A DNA stretch of 64,000 nt. Source: Clostridium pasteurianum. Its GTDB lineage: Bacteria; Bacillota; Clostridia; Clostridiales; Clostridiaceae. Numbering within the stretch: position 1 is the first letter of the stretch; each line of letters begins with the position of its first letter. Of this stretch, positions 1-7,277 are shown in pieces. The notes beneath the pieces were generated by a model. The model worked only from the letters and a program-made list of their open reading frames with translations. It ran no database searches and was not told the DNA's origin. The position numbers and the translations under genes were made by a program. The DNA lies in contig NZ_MCGV01000001.1 of NCBI RefSeq assembly GCF_001705235.1, forward strand, positions 248,001-312,000, given 5' to 3'.

Positions 1-260
1 ACTCGCTTAATTTCATGTTCTAAAGCATATCTACCTGTTCTTTGAGAAGTATCAAATTGATCCTTTAGCGGATCAGTTTCTCCAGATACAAGACATGAAG
101 AACGAATATTATAAATCCTTTCAACTTCTGATTTTAATATTTCACTATTAACATCTGTATTTTGATGTGCAGCCAAAACTGTAAATGAAGGAAATTCTAA
201 TAATATTATTACTACAAAAATAACAATCTTAGCCTTATTCTTTTTAGAAATCACTATCAA
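1..260 (-). CDS. Secreted amidase-domain-like protein, N-terminal part (runs off left edge)
   Basis: Reading frame open from a TTG at 260 through base 1. The TTG follows a good ribosome site (AGAGGGGA, about 6 nt away). Residues about 2-30 are a signal peptide: lysines, then a long Ile/Val/Leu/Phe stretch ending near a VLAA site. The mature part contains QRTGRYALEHEIKR, which resembles the N-terminal region of clostridial proteins that carry a putative cell-wall amidase (Amidase_6) domain further on. The catalytic domain would lie outside the window, so the family is an inference from this short motif; secretion is well supported. Confidence 0.6.
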   Translation of the reverse strand, partial: MIVISKKNKAKIVIFVVIILLEFPSFTVLAAHQNTDVNSEILKSEVERIYNIRSSCLVSGETDPLKDQFDTSQRTGRYALEHEIKR

Positions 261-409
261 ATTAACTCCCCTCTTTATATAACTCTTATATAATAGTATT
301 CCATTAAAAAGCATTTTCTATAAACACTTTGTTATAAAAGAGAGAAGTAAATTTTGTTATTTTATAAAATTATATGATAGACATTGCATAAAGCACATCT
401 ATTTTTATT

Positions 410-706
410 TCATATTAATTTATAAGCATCTTCTATTTTAGCAAAAGGAATCAGCACATTATTTTGATCAGCTGGTACAAATAAATCCAAACCATTTTGA
501 CCACCATCTGGTAGGAAATACTTTCTATTGTATTTTTTAATTACCCATCCCTTTGTACCAGATGGAATAAAGCCAAAGCTTCCATTTTCAAAAGATTGAA
601 AAGATGGCAAATACCCTTTATTAAACATAGTTTGAGCTACATTAATAATTGAGCATTGTTTTATTATTTCAACCCTAAAAAGTTTTTCTTCTTTTAAAAA
701 ATTCAT
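410..706 (-). CDS. Small hypothetical protein (98 aa)
   Basis: ATG start with a GAGGTG ribosome site just upstream, and codon use like its neighbours. The product is soluble, without signal peptide or membrane segment. It has a Gly/Pro-rich centre (FIPSGTKGW, PDGGQNGLD) and a hydrophobic C-terminus. I do not recognise the family. It stands alone between a secreted protein and the Sua5 gene with non-coding gaps on both sides, so context gives no clue to function. Confidence 0.55.
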   Translation of the reverse strand: MNFLKEEKLFRVEIIKQCSIINVAQTMFNKGYLPSFQSFENGSFGFIPSGTKGWVIKKYNRKYFLPDGGQNGLDLFVPADQNNVLIPFAKIEDAYKLI

Positions 707-807
707 AAAAACACCTCAATCTTTTAAATACATAAATCCAATTTTTTCACTCTCTTATTAACTATCTCAATCATAGGAATTTATTTAAATAGCAGTAATT
801 TTAAATT

Positions 808-1842
808 TTATATATGAATAATGTCTCCTGCACTTGCTTTTTCTAATCTATTAATTATAGAATTTCCTAAACCGCTGTCTTTAGGTGCTTGTACATAAAT
901 ATGACTTACATTCAATTTATCACATTCCCTAAGTAGATTAAATATCTTTTGTGCAGCTGTATTTAAGATTTTAAAACTTCCTAAACTATATACATAATCG
1001 CAACTATCAAAATCTCTTAAAAATTCATCAAAGCAAATTACAGCATTATCCTCATTTATATTTTCTTTAATCCATTTAGATGTTTTAATATAATCTCCTT
1101 CAACCAGTGTCACTGGTGCATCCGGAGCATAGTGCCTATATTTCATTCCTGGAGCTTTTGGAATTTCGTTTCCTTTAACACTTAATAAATTCTTTTTATA
1201 TATAAGCTTTGGAATTACTCTACGTATGTCATCTAGGCTAACTGCTCCTGGTCTTAAGAGTACTGGTTCTGGTGTAGACATATCTATAATTGTAGATTCC
1301 AGTCCAATTGAACATGGACCTCCGTCTAAAATGCATGGAATTTTTCCATTCAGATCATTATAACAATGCCCAGCACTTGTAGTTGATGGTTTGCCTGATA
1401 AATTTGCAGATGGAGCTACGAGTAAAGTCCCACTTTCTTTTATTATAGCTCTAGCTATTTCACTTTTAGGGAATCTAACTCCTACAGTTTTCATCCCTGC
1501 ACTAACTGTATCTGAAACACATTCCTTTTTATTAAAAATCAAAGTTACTGATCCAGGCCAAAAAGCATCAAATACTTTCTCTGCTGCCTTGGGAATATCT
1601 TTACATATATCATAAACTTGCTCTAATTTATATATGTGTATCAATAAAGGGTTGTCTTGTGGCCTACCTTTAACTTGAAATATTTTTTTTACAGCACATT
1701 CATTAAAAGCATCTGCTGCCAATCCATAAACAGTTTCCGTTGGAATTGCAACAACTTCACCTTTCTTTAGATATTCTGCACCCTTTACAATGTTTTGATA
1801 ACTATAATTTAAATTTTTAACGTCTAATACTTCTGTTTCCAC
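808..1842 (-). CDS. sua5: Threonylcarbamoyl-AMP synthase (Sua5/YwlC type)
   Basis: Makes L-threonylcarbamoyl-AMP from threonine, bicarbonate and ATP, the first step of t6A37 modification of ANN-decoding tRNAs, in the cytosol. The YrdC domain (residues about 20-205) shows PTETVYGLAADAF, KGRPQDNPLLIHI and SANLSGKPSTTSAGH. A Sua5 C-terminal domain follows (about 230-344), so this is the long two-domain form; 344 aa is the usual size. It starts at GTG, with GGGAGG seven or so bases upstream. It appears to be transcribed alone. Family assignment is secure. Confidence 0.95.
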   Translation of the reverse strand: METEVLDVKNLNYSYQNIVKGAEYLKKGEVVAIPTETVYGLAADAFNECAVKKIFQVKGRPQDNPLLIHIYKLEQVYDICKDIPKAAEKVFDAFWPGSVTLIFNKKECVSDTVSAGMKTVGVRFPKSEIARAIIKESGTLLVAPSANLSGKPSTTSAGHCYNDLNGKIPCILDGGPCSIGLESTIIDMSTPEPVLLRPGAVSLDDIRRVIPKLIYKKNLLSVKGNEIPKAPGMKYRHYAPDAPVTLVEGDYIKTSKWIKENINEDNAVICFDEFLRDFDSCDYVYSLGSFKILNTAAQKIFNLLRECDKLNVSHIYVQAPKDSGLGNSIINRLEKASAGDIIHI

Positions 1843-1889
1843 AGTTTTTACCTCCCTTTATTGTCTAACATTATATTTATATAAGTAGC

Positions 1890-2621
1890 CTACTTTCTTA
1901 TCAGTATTAAATGATGGAAGAAAGCAGCTTCCTTAAATTCATCTCTATCACAGACACTCTGTTCTACTTTAAGCATTTGTTTTTGCCATTTTTCATCCTT
2001 TTGTATATCTTGATTCTGCTGTAAATCCCAAAAAGTTCTCATTCCCAATATCTTTTTCACTTCAAAATCCTTTGACCACTTTAAAATGTCCATATCATCA
2101 TAATAATGAATGTCCCCAAACTTAGATGCCCTTCCATTCTTTCCTTCTAATAATTCATTAGCATGTTCAAAGTTATTTAATAAAACAACCATCTGCATAA
2201 CTCTTCCCGCTCTATTATGCTTTAATATAGAAAGTACGCCACCCTTTTTAAGAATCCTTGCAAATTCCTTAGTAAGCTTTTCCCTTTCCCTTGCATATTC
2301 AAAAACATTATGGCATAATATTACATCAAAAGACTCATCTTTAAAGTTCTTCAAGACATTAATATCTCCACATATCTGATCATAATAATTATCAGTAATT
2401 CTTTCTGAAATAATATTAGCATTTGGTTCAACTGCAACAACCTCATTATCACGGGCAAAATGTGAAGCTGTTATTCCCCTGCCACTCCCAAAGTCCAATA
2501 CTTTTTTATTATGTATAAAACTTAACTGATTCCACGTCATTTGCTTTTGCAGCAATTCCCACACTGGAATGTTACTATTATCTATTTGTATTACCCCCCC
2601 TAAAAATATTATTACACCCAT
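1890..2621 (-). CDS. Class I SAM-dependent methyltransferase
   Basis: Rossmann-fold methyltransferase of the Methyltransf_11/25 type. Motif I is VLDFGSGRGITASHFA (about residues 41-56), the acidic motif II is VVAVEPN, and motif IV/post-I is FDVILCHNVFEY. The substrate cannot be read from sequence; the domain occurs in small-molecule, quinone and tRNA methylases alike. The start is uncertain: the annotated ATG has a weak ribosome site, while a strong AGGGGGG lies about 10 codons inside, without a standard start codon at ideal spacing. Confidence 0.8.
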   Translation of the reverse strand: MGVIIFLGGVIQIDNSNIPVWELLQKQMTWNQLSFIHNKKVLDFGSGRGITASHFARDNEVVAVEPNANIISERITDNYYDQICGDINVLKNFKDESFDVILCHNVFEYAREREKLTKEFARILKKGGVLSILKHNRAGRVMQMVVLLNNFEHANELLEGKNGRASKFGDIHYYDDMDILKWSKDFEVKKILGMRTFWDLQQNQDIQKDEKWQKQMLKVEQSVCDRDEFKEAAFFHHLILIRK

Positions 2622-2675
2622 ACCTTATGAAATGTCGAGCACCAAAATGATTATCCCCCGAAAAATGTAATATCT

Positions 2676-3098
2676 TCAAATTTTATTAGTAAAGTTACAA
2701 ATCTGCATAGCAACACCATCAGCCATAAGATGAAATCCATGTTTTTTGTATAAAGTAGAGTTCTTACTTCCCTCTGTCATTATTTTAATGTACAAATAGT
2801 TCTTATATTTTTCCTTGACCATCTCAATCATCCTACCTGCGATTCCCTGACTCTGATAAGCTGGATTCACCAAGACATAGTGCATATAAGCTACCATTTC
2901 GCTATCATCTAAAAGGCGAGCCAATCCTACTAGCTTCTTACCGTCCCATGCTGTCAAAACAGTAGACGAATGCATCAGTGCCTTATAAAGTCGTGTCGGA
3001 TATTGCCCTGAAACCCATCCTACCGAAAGAAACAATTCCTGTACATCTTCTTTGGTAAACTTCTTTAATTCAGTAAATATAATTGGCATCTTAGTCAC
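2676..3098 (-). CDS. GNAT family N-acetyltransferase
   Basis: Single GNAT domain of 140 aa. The acetyl-CoA binding motif A is YVLVNPAYQSQGIAGRMIEMV (about residues 75-95), with the Q/RxxGxG/A signature as QSQGIAG. The C-terminal YKKHGFHLMADGVAM is the usual motif B strand-helix. The substrate is unknown. Its start lies 10 nt from the stop of the HxlR regulator gene upstream, so the two are probably co-transcribed. That layout suggests a redox or drug-stress role, by inference only. Confidence 0.85.
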   Translation of the reverse strand: MTKMPIIFTELKKFTKEDVQELFLSVGWVSGQYPTRLYKALMHSSTVLTAWDGKKLVGLARLLDDSEMVAYMHYVLVNPAYQSQGIAGRMIEMVKEKYKNYLYIKIMTEGSKNSTLYKKHGFHLMADGVAMQICNFTNKI

Positions 3099-3108
3099 CC
3101 TCCATTTT

Positions 3109-3495
3109 TCACTTAGATTTTATATTGTAATCGCATTTCTGACACTGAGCTAATGCGCGCTCGTTATCTTTTCTATGATAAGCTCCAGACCATTTGCAAA
3201 TACTTTTGAGGATTGGAACAACGGATTTCCCCTTTGCAGAAAGCCTATATTCCACATGCTGTGGGATCTCGTCATACTGTTGTCTCAGAACAATATCATC
3301 CGTAATCAATCTTTTCAGAGTAGCTGCTAAAACCGTATCGGGGATATTGGTCATTTCATGACGCAGTGTGCTGTACCTTAGAACCTGTTTTTCAGCCAAC
3401 ACACATATAATGCAAGATTTCCACTTTCCGCCAAAAACATCTAGTCCGTATTCCAATGGACAGCGGATGTCTTTTTCTAGTTTTAGTTTATACAA
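3109..3495 (-). CDS. HxlR-family winged-helix transcriptional regulator
   Basis: HxlR (MarR-like) DNA-binding protein of 128 aa. CPLEYGLDVFGGKWKSCIICVL, TLRHEMTNIPDTVLAATLKRL and VEYRLSAKGKSVVPIL are the family landmarks, with an N-terminal cysteine often used for redox or aldehyde sensing. I chose TTG at 3495 because GGGGG lies 8 nt upstream; an ATG at 3528 would add 11 residues without a ribosome site. It is divergent from the broken flavin-binding gene at 3679, the arrangement in which HxlR proteins commonly control their neighbour. The intergenic segment 3529-3660 contains an imperfect GTAACTAA/TTAGTAGC inverted repeat that could be an operator. Confidence 0.88.
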   Translation of the reverse strand: MYKLKLEKDIRCPLEYGLDVFGGKWKSCIICVLAEKQVLRYSTLRHEMTNIPDTVLAATLKRLITDDIVLRQQYDEIPQHVEYRLSAKGKSVVPILKSICKWSGAYHRKDNERALAQCQKCDYNIKSK

Positions 3496-3678
3496 ATTTG
3501 TTTCCCCCTTCAAAAATATCTGATACATTCATTATATAAAAAGCGCTTTTTCTAGGCAAGTAACTAAGAATTTTATTAGTAGCTCATAAATTTATTGATA
3601 TCTTCTATTATCCGAGTCATAGTGTTACTATTTTGGTGTACTCAACGGGATTAATTTAAAAGGGAGGCCGATTTTAAA

Positions 3679-4065
3679 ATGAACAAAAATGTAATAAAAC
3701 TACTAAAAGAACAGCTATGGGTTCTTGATACCTATTCAGATGAACCAAATGCAGTGCCAGTAGCCTTTAAAGATGTTACCGCCGACAATAAGTTGGTAGT
3801 TGGTGACGTATTTCTATAAACCACACTTGCAAACATTGTTACCAATAAAAAAATCGCTGTATCTGTCTGCAATAGTGCCACGATGGAAGGCTATCAAATT
3901 AAAGGTACAGCCAAATATATTACGAATGGTCCTATTGTGAACACCTTTAAAACAATAGTCACAGATATGTTTAAAGGCACTACTACCGCCAAAGGCGCAC
4001 TGATTATTACACCAGAAAAAGTAATTGTTACTACTCCTGGTGCCGAAAACAAAAAATTACTTTAA
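3679..4065 (+). pseudogene. Pyridoxamine 5'-phosphate oxidase-like flavin protein, nonsense-mutated
   Basis: One frame runs from ATG 3679 (ribosome site GGGAGG) to a stop at 4063-4065 but is interrupted by TAA at codon 47 (3817-3819). Both sides belong to one protein: the first part gives NAVPVAFKDVTADNKLVVGDVFL, in overlapping pieces, and after the stop the frame continues TTLANIVTNKKIAVSVC. In this family the interrupted position is normally Glu, so a GAA to TAA change would explain it. The second half has its own ATG at 3883 but would be a 60-aa fragment lacking part of the FMN site. Codon use after the stop still looks normal, so the lesion may be recent, or a sequencing error. Confidence 0.8.
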
Positions 4066-4110
4066 ATCATAATCTATCTATCAACTTATAATAAATCACC
4101 TATAAATTAA

Positions 4111-4158
4111 TGGGATGTTGCAAAATCTATAAATATCCATTTTACAGCATCCTATTTT
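4111..4158 (+). terminator. Rho-independent terminator after the flavin-protein pseudogene
   Basis: Imperfect stem GGATGTTGCAAAAT / ATTTTACAGCATCC around a 12-nt loop, followed by TATTTTAATTT. It is about 45 nt past the pseudogene stop. Confidence 0.6.
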
Positions 4159-4161
4159 AAT

Positions 4162-4278
4162 TTAATCTAAATCTGCTTCATTACTATCAATAGCTTTCTT
4201 ATACCAATAAAAGCTTTTCTTTTTTAATCTTTTATATGTTCCATTTCCCATATCCTCTGCATATACATAAATATTTCT
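4162..4278 (-). pseudogene. Fossil C-terminus of a GH1 (6-phospho-)beta-glucosidase
   Basis: On the minus strand one frame reads RNIYVYAEDMGNGTYKRL followed by KKSFYWYKKAIDSNEADLD and a stop. KKSFYWYKKVI is the hallmark last helix of GH1 glucosidases and 6-phospho-beta-glucosidases, preceded in the family by an IYVD...GNGT strand. Upstream the frame closes with TGA at 4279-4281 and no other GH1 sequence remains. Only about 38 of about 470 residues survive, so this is a relic, not a gene. Confidence 0.65.
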
Positions 4279-4356
4279 TCATTTGGAGTACTTTATATTT
4301 CATATTTTCCCCCCAAAAAGTTAATATGTATAATACCTGTAAAATTAAAATTTGTT

Positions 4357-4872
4357 TTACTTTAATGCATCTATTTCAAATCCATATTCTCTCAATATAA
4401 TGTCATCATCAATTCTTTCTTCATAGATTCCATCTACCTTACTAAATCCGTTTTTTAAATATAAATTTATAGCTGGTTTATTTATATCCACAACAAAAAG
4501 CCTTAAATATCTAATATTCTTCTGCTTAGTAACTGTAATAGCATGCTTAAGCATCATACTACCAATTCCTTTTCTTGAATAATTGACATTAACTCCAAAA
4601 CGATCAAGATATAATGCCCTATCATTGGGATCTTTCCATTTCACATGACTTTCTCCATCACTTGATTCGCATAATGCAAACGCTGCAACTATATCATCAT
4701 GCTTCCCTTCCAACAAATAAAGACGATTGTTTTCAATATCGTCTCTAAAAAACTCACATGGATAAATTTCATCCCAAATAGATATATTGTTTTTCATCAT
4801 ATTATTAATTATGTTTCCATATACAGCTTTAAGTTTAGGTAAATCGTCAATATTAGCCAATCTAAAATTCAT
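4357..4872 (-). CDS. GNAT family N-acetyltransferase
   Basis: 171-aa GNAT protein; ATG start with GGAGG 9 nt upstream. The acetyl-CoA loop is NYSRKGIGSMMLKHAI (R/QxxGIG form, about residues 110-125), followed by LRLFVVDINKPAINLYLKNGF, the motif B strand and helix. The substrate is unknown. It is monocistronic and flanked by non-coding DNA holding the GH1 fossil on one side and a DUF3795 gene on the other. Confidence 0.88.
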   Translation of the reverse strand: MNFRLANIDDLPKLKAVYGNIINNMMKNNISIWDEIYPCEFFRDDIENNRLYLLEGKHDDIVAAFALCESSDGESHVKWKDPNDRALYLDRFGVNVNYSRKGIGSMMLKHAITVTKQKNIRYLRLFVVDINKPAINLYLKNGFSKVDGIYEERIDDDIILREYGFEIDALK

Positions 4873-4951
4873 ATCAATTCACCTCCAATTTTCAAAATAC
4901 AATTATACCTTATTATTTAACTCTCTTTATTTTCAGATTATGTCTTAACAA

Positions 4952-5266
4952 TCACTCTTCATCTATCTTTAGCGTTCTTATTTTTAAATAAGTTTCCTTA
5001 CCCTTTGCCCAATTTTTCAAATTTATTAGTCGTTCACCATTATCACCATGTTCTGCATCCTTGAAAGCATCCTGCAGTTTATCACATGGTAAGCTTGGAC
5101 AATGTCCACAATGATTATATTCATTATTAATTGAACATTTAGCAATTGAGCATTCTCCCCAAAACGGCTTACCATGACAGGCTTGACAGCCAGGACAATT
5201 TGTTTTTTCCTTCCATTCACACACTCCACAATAAGTACCACACATTCCAATCATTTGCTTATCCAT
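4952..5266 (-). CDS. Cysteine-rich DUF3795 protein
   Basis: 104-aa protein with about twelve cysteines arranged as CGTYCGVC, CPGCQACHG, CSIAKC and HCGHCPSLPCDKL, the pattern of DUF3795 proteins, which probably bind a metal or Fe-S cluster; function is not established. I start at ATG 5266 because the GGGAGG site is 9 nt before it; the ATG at 5275 abuts that site directly. Single gene with no operon partner. Confidence 0.85.
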   Translation of the reverse strand: MDKQMIGMCGTYCGVCEWKEKTNCPGCQACHGKPFWGECSIAKCSINNEYNHCGHCPSLPCDKLQDAFKDAEHGDNGERLINLKNWAKGKETYLKIRTLKIDEE

Positions 5267-5391
5267 ATATTCCATCCTCCCTATGATTGATTATAAAAAT
5301 CAAATATTTATTGTTCGTTTTTTATTATTTGGCAATATCCTACTATGTATAATGTTTTATAAAAATTATGCTAATAAATTGGAATTTACAC

Positions 5392-5841
5392 TTATAAATT
5401 CAATTCCAACCATTCATCTGTATCTTGAAATCCATATTTTTTATAGACAGGTCTTCCAAGTTTTGATGCTACTAAACAAATCTTATGAATGTTTCGTTCC
5501 TTTGCTTCATTTACTAACCTATCTAACATTCCTGTAGCTATACCCTTACCACGAGAAGTCAGTTCTGTATACATATTAGTTATATAACCTTTTCTTCCAG
5601 TTTTATTAGTATATGTTGGTGGAAAATCAATAAATGCAATAGCAGCTGTAGCTATAATTTGGTTATTTTCTTCTGCAATCCATTCAACCAATAAATTATT
5701 AGCCAGTTTGTTATTAAAATATCTCGTCAATTCCTTATCAATATCAATATTGGGCTCTATACCTTCATCAATGAGTTGCTTCTTTCTAATACTCACAAGT
5801 AAAGGTATGTCTTTCATATCTGCTTTTCTATAATTCATCAT
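5392..5841 (-). CDS. GNAT family N-acetyltransferase
   Basis: 149-aa acetyltransferase. MYTELTSRGKGIATGMLDRLV (about residues 89-109) carries the RGKGIA acetyl-CoA motif; LVASKLGRPVYKKYGF is the C-terminal half. A strong AGGAGG precedes a double ATG (either could start). Third GNAT gene within 3.2 kb; the three are not close copies of one another, so this is not a tandem duplication. Substrate unknown. Confidence 0.88.
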   Translation of the reverse strand: MMNYRKADMKDIPLLVSIRKKQLIDEGIEPNIDIDKELTRYFNNKLANNLLVEWIAEENNQIIATAAIAFIDFPPTYTNKTGRKGYITNMYTELTSRGKGIATGMLDRLVNEAKERNIHKICLVASKLGRPVYKKYGFQDTDEWLELNL

Positions 5842-5924
5842 ATTTCCTCCTGTAAATTACTATTTGTATTCATACTATCTATGTTTTTATTACATCTTAC
5901 AGCACATATTTCAATATACTCTTG

Positions 5925-6389
5925 TTATCTCCTTGATTTTCCTGTCATATGTTCTATGCTGATTTTTATTACCTTAACAGTCTTACTTGCCCTTTCAATA
6001 TATTCTTTTCCTTGTTCAATGTATTCTGCTGAATATTTATTTATTATTTCTAATAAAGCTTTATTTTTTTCATTATCATAAACCTCAGTTGCCTTTCCAA
6101 ACACGATTACACTCTCATAGTTTGTACTAAACTCTTTAGGTAAAATTTTGGTTTGTCCAATCACACAGAAAGATACTTTATTATTACTTAATATATTATC
6201 TACTTTATGTCCTTCAACAGCACAATGAAAATATATTGAATCATCAAAAAAGACATAACTTACTGGCACACCATAAGGATATCCATCTTCATTTACAGTT
6301 GATAAAACACCATAAGCATTGTTCTTTAAAATTTCTACAGTATCGTCATTATTAATCTTTCTATCTTCTCTTCTCATTTTCTTAAACAT
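5925..6389 (-). CDS. NimA-like pyridoxamine 5'-phosphate oxidase family protein
   Basis: 154-aa split-barrel FMN-binding protein. The N-terminus MFKKMRREDRKI and GYPYGVPVSYVFFDDSIYFH match the family that includes 5-nitroimidazole-reducing Nim proteins; HKVDNILSNNKVSFCVIG forms the second half of the barrel. ATG 6389 is preceded by AAGGAG at good spacing; twelve extra upstream codons have no ribosome site. Actual nitroimidazole reduction is not implied; many homologues are general flavin reductases. Confidence 0.85.
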   Translation of the reverse strand: MFKKMRREDRKINNDDTVEILKNNAYGVLSTVNEDGYPYGVPVSYVFFDDSIYFHCAVEGHKVDNILSNNKVSFCVIGQTKILPKEFSTNYESVIVFGKATEVYDNEKNKALLEIINKYSAEYIEQGKEYIERASKTVKVIKISIEHMTGKSRR

Positions 6390-6435
6390 AATAATTCTCC
6401 TTAATATATTAAAAATCATCTTCACTATATATCAT

Positions 6436-6472
6436 ACCTAAAATTCCGTAGGAACGGAGGAATTTTTTCCTT
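6436..6472 (+). repeat. 37-bp dispersed repeat, copy 1
   Basis: Identical over 37 bases to 7039-7075 (core CCGTAGGAACGGAGG, then a T-run); flanking bases to the left are also similar (TTAAAAATCA...ATATAT). A diverged inverted copy lies at 31679-31717. The two identical copies are 603 bp apart in direct orientation and bracket the ATPase fossil. Confidence 0.85.
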
Positions 6473-6587
6473 CATTAACTTTGACAGGAATGATTTACAC
6501 AATACTAAAAAATAATTATCAATATCTAACTTTGAGCCATTAATCCAAGGCTCTTGACATACTGCATTTTAAAACTTTGAAATTTTA

Positions 6588-6917
6588 TTAAGCATAGAAC
6601 ATCTTTAGCCTTTTTCGCTCTTTGAATTCCACTAAGGTCTTATTTGTCAATTCAAACAAACGGTAATCCGTTTTTCCTTTCCCCAATTTTTTTAGTCGCA
6701 TCTTTGATGTCTCCAAGAATTTTTTCCAAATCATAAAACGTTGGAAGATCATGCGTCATAACAAAAATTTTGCTATCTTTATTACCAGAAAAAATACGCA
6801 ACATCTGAGATTTAAGAAATGACAATATACCAATACGATTTTCCAAATCAAAGCTTGAAACAGGATCATCAATAACCAAAAAACACTCTTGTGCATAATA
6901 AACTATTTTCTATTAAT
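6588..6917 (-). pseudogene. Fossil of an AAA_13-type ATPase (RloC/PrrC-like family)
   Basis: An open piece on the minus strand reads YYAQECFLVIDDPVSSFD then LENRIGILSFLKSQML and IFVMTHDLPTFYDLEKI. VIDDPVSSFD with a following MTHD is the Walker B and H-loop of AAA_13 ATPases, known from anticodon nucleases and other SMC-like defence proteins. The frame is closed upstream by TAG six codons before this piece; the Walker A half is gone. After the first stop (6652) a +1 shift continues plausibly as FELTNKTLVEFKERKRLKMF to TAA at 6588. Only the C-terminal end of a large protein survives. Confidence 0.7.
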
Positions 6918-7038
6918 TCCTTAAATAAGTTATAATTCTACATATAATTGTATTATCCTCCATTATTAATATAAAAAATCCAAGGTGCTACTCTCGCATT
7001 TCCTTAACCTTTTAAAAATCAATTTTCCTATATATGGT

Positions 7039-7075
7039 ACCTAAAATTCCGTAGGAACGGAGGAATTTTTTCCTT
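7039..7075 (+). repeat. 37-bp dispersed repeat, copy 2
   Basis: Exact direct copy of 6436-6472. It sits 8 nt from the left end of the long palindrome at 7084. Confidence 0.85.
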
Positions 7076-7083
7076 AAACCTTC

Positions 7084-7277
7084 TGTTATTAAGTGAGACT
7101 GTTGCAGAACAATTTAAATAAAGGTCAATAAATCTTAGGAGCTAATTATTAAAATCCTTAGAAGTTTCAATTTGTCTGAGTGACAACGAGTTATTGAAAC
7201 TTCTTAGAATTTTAATAATTAGCTTCTTAGATTTATGACCTTTATTTAACGTTCTACAATAGTCTCACTTAATAACA
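7084..7277 (-). repeat. Long palindromic element, family A (copy A1)
   Basis: 194-bp imperfect palindrome. The two ends read TGTTATTAAGTGAGACT from either side; inside, arms of AAATAAAGGTC, AGGAGCTAATTATTAAAAT and GAAGTTTCAA pair with AATTTTAATAATTAGCTTCT and the rest. The central loop (CTGAGTGACAACGAG) resembles that of other copies. Oriented from 7277 leftwards, the first arm has AACGTTAAATAAAG and the second AACAATTTAAATAAAG. The hydE stop codon (7269-7271) and its last two codons lie inside the first arm. Confidence 0.85.
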
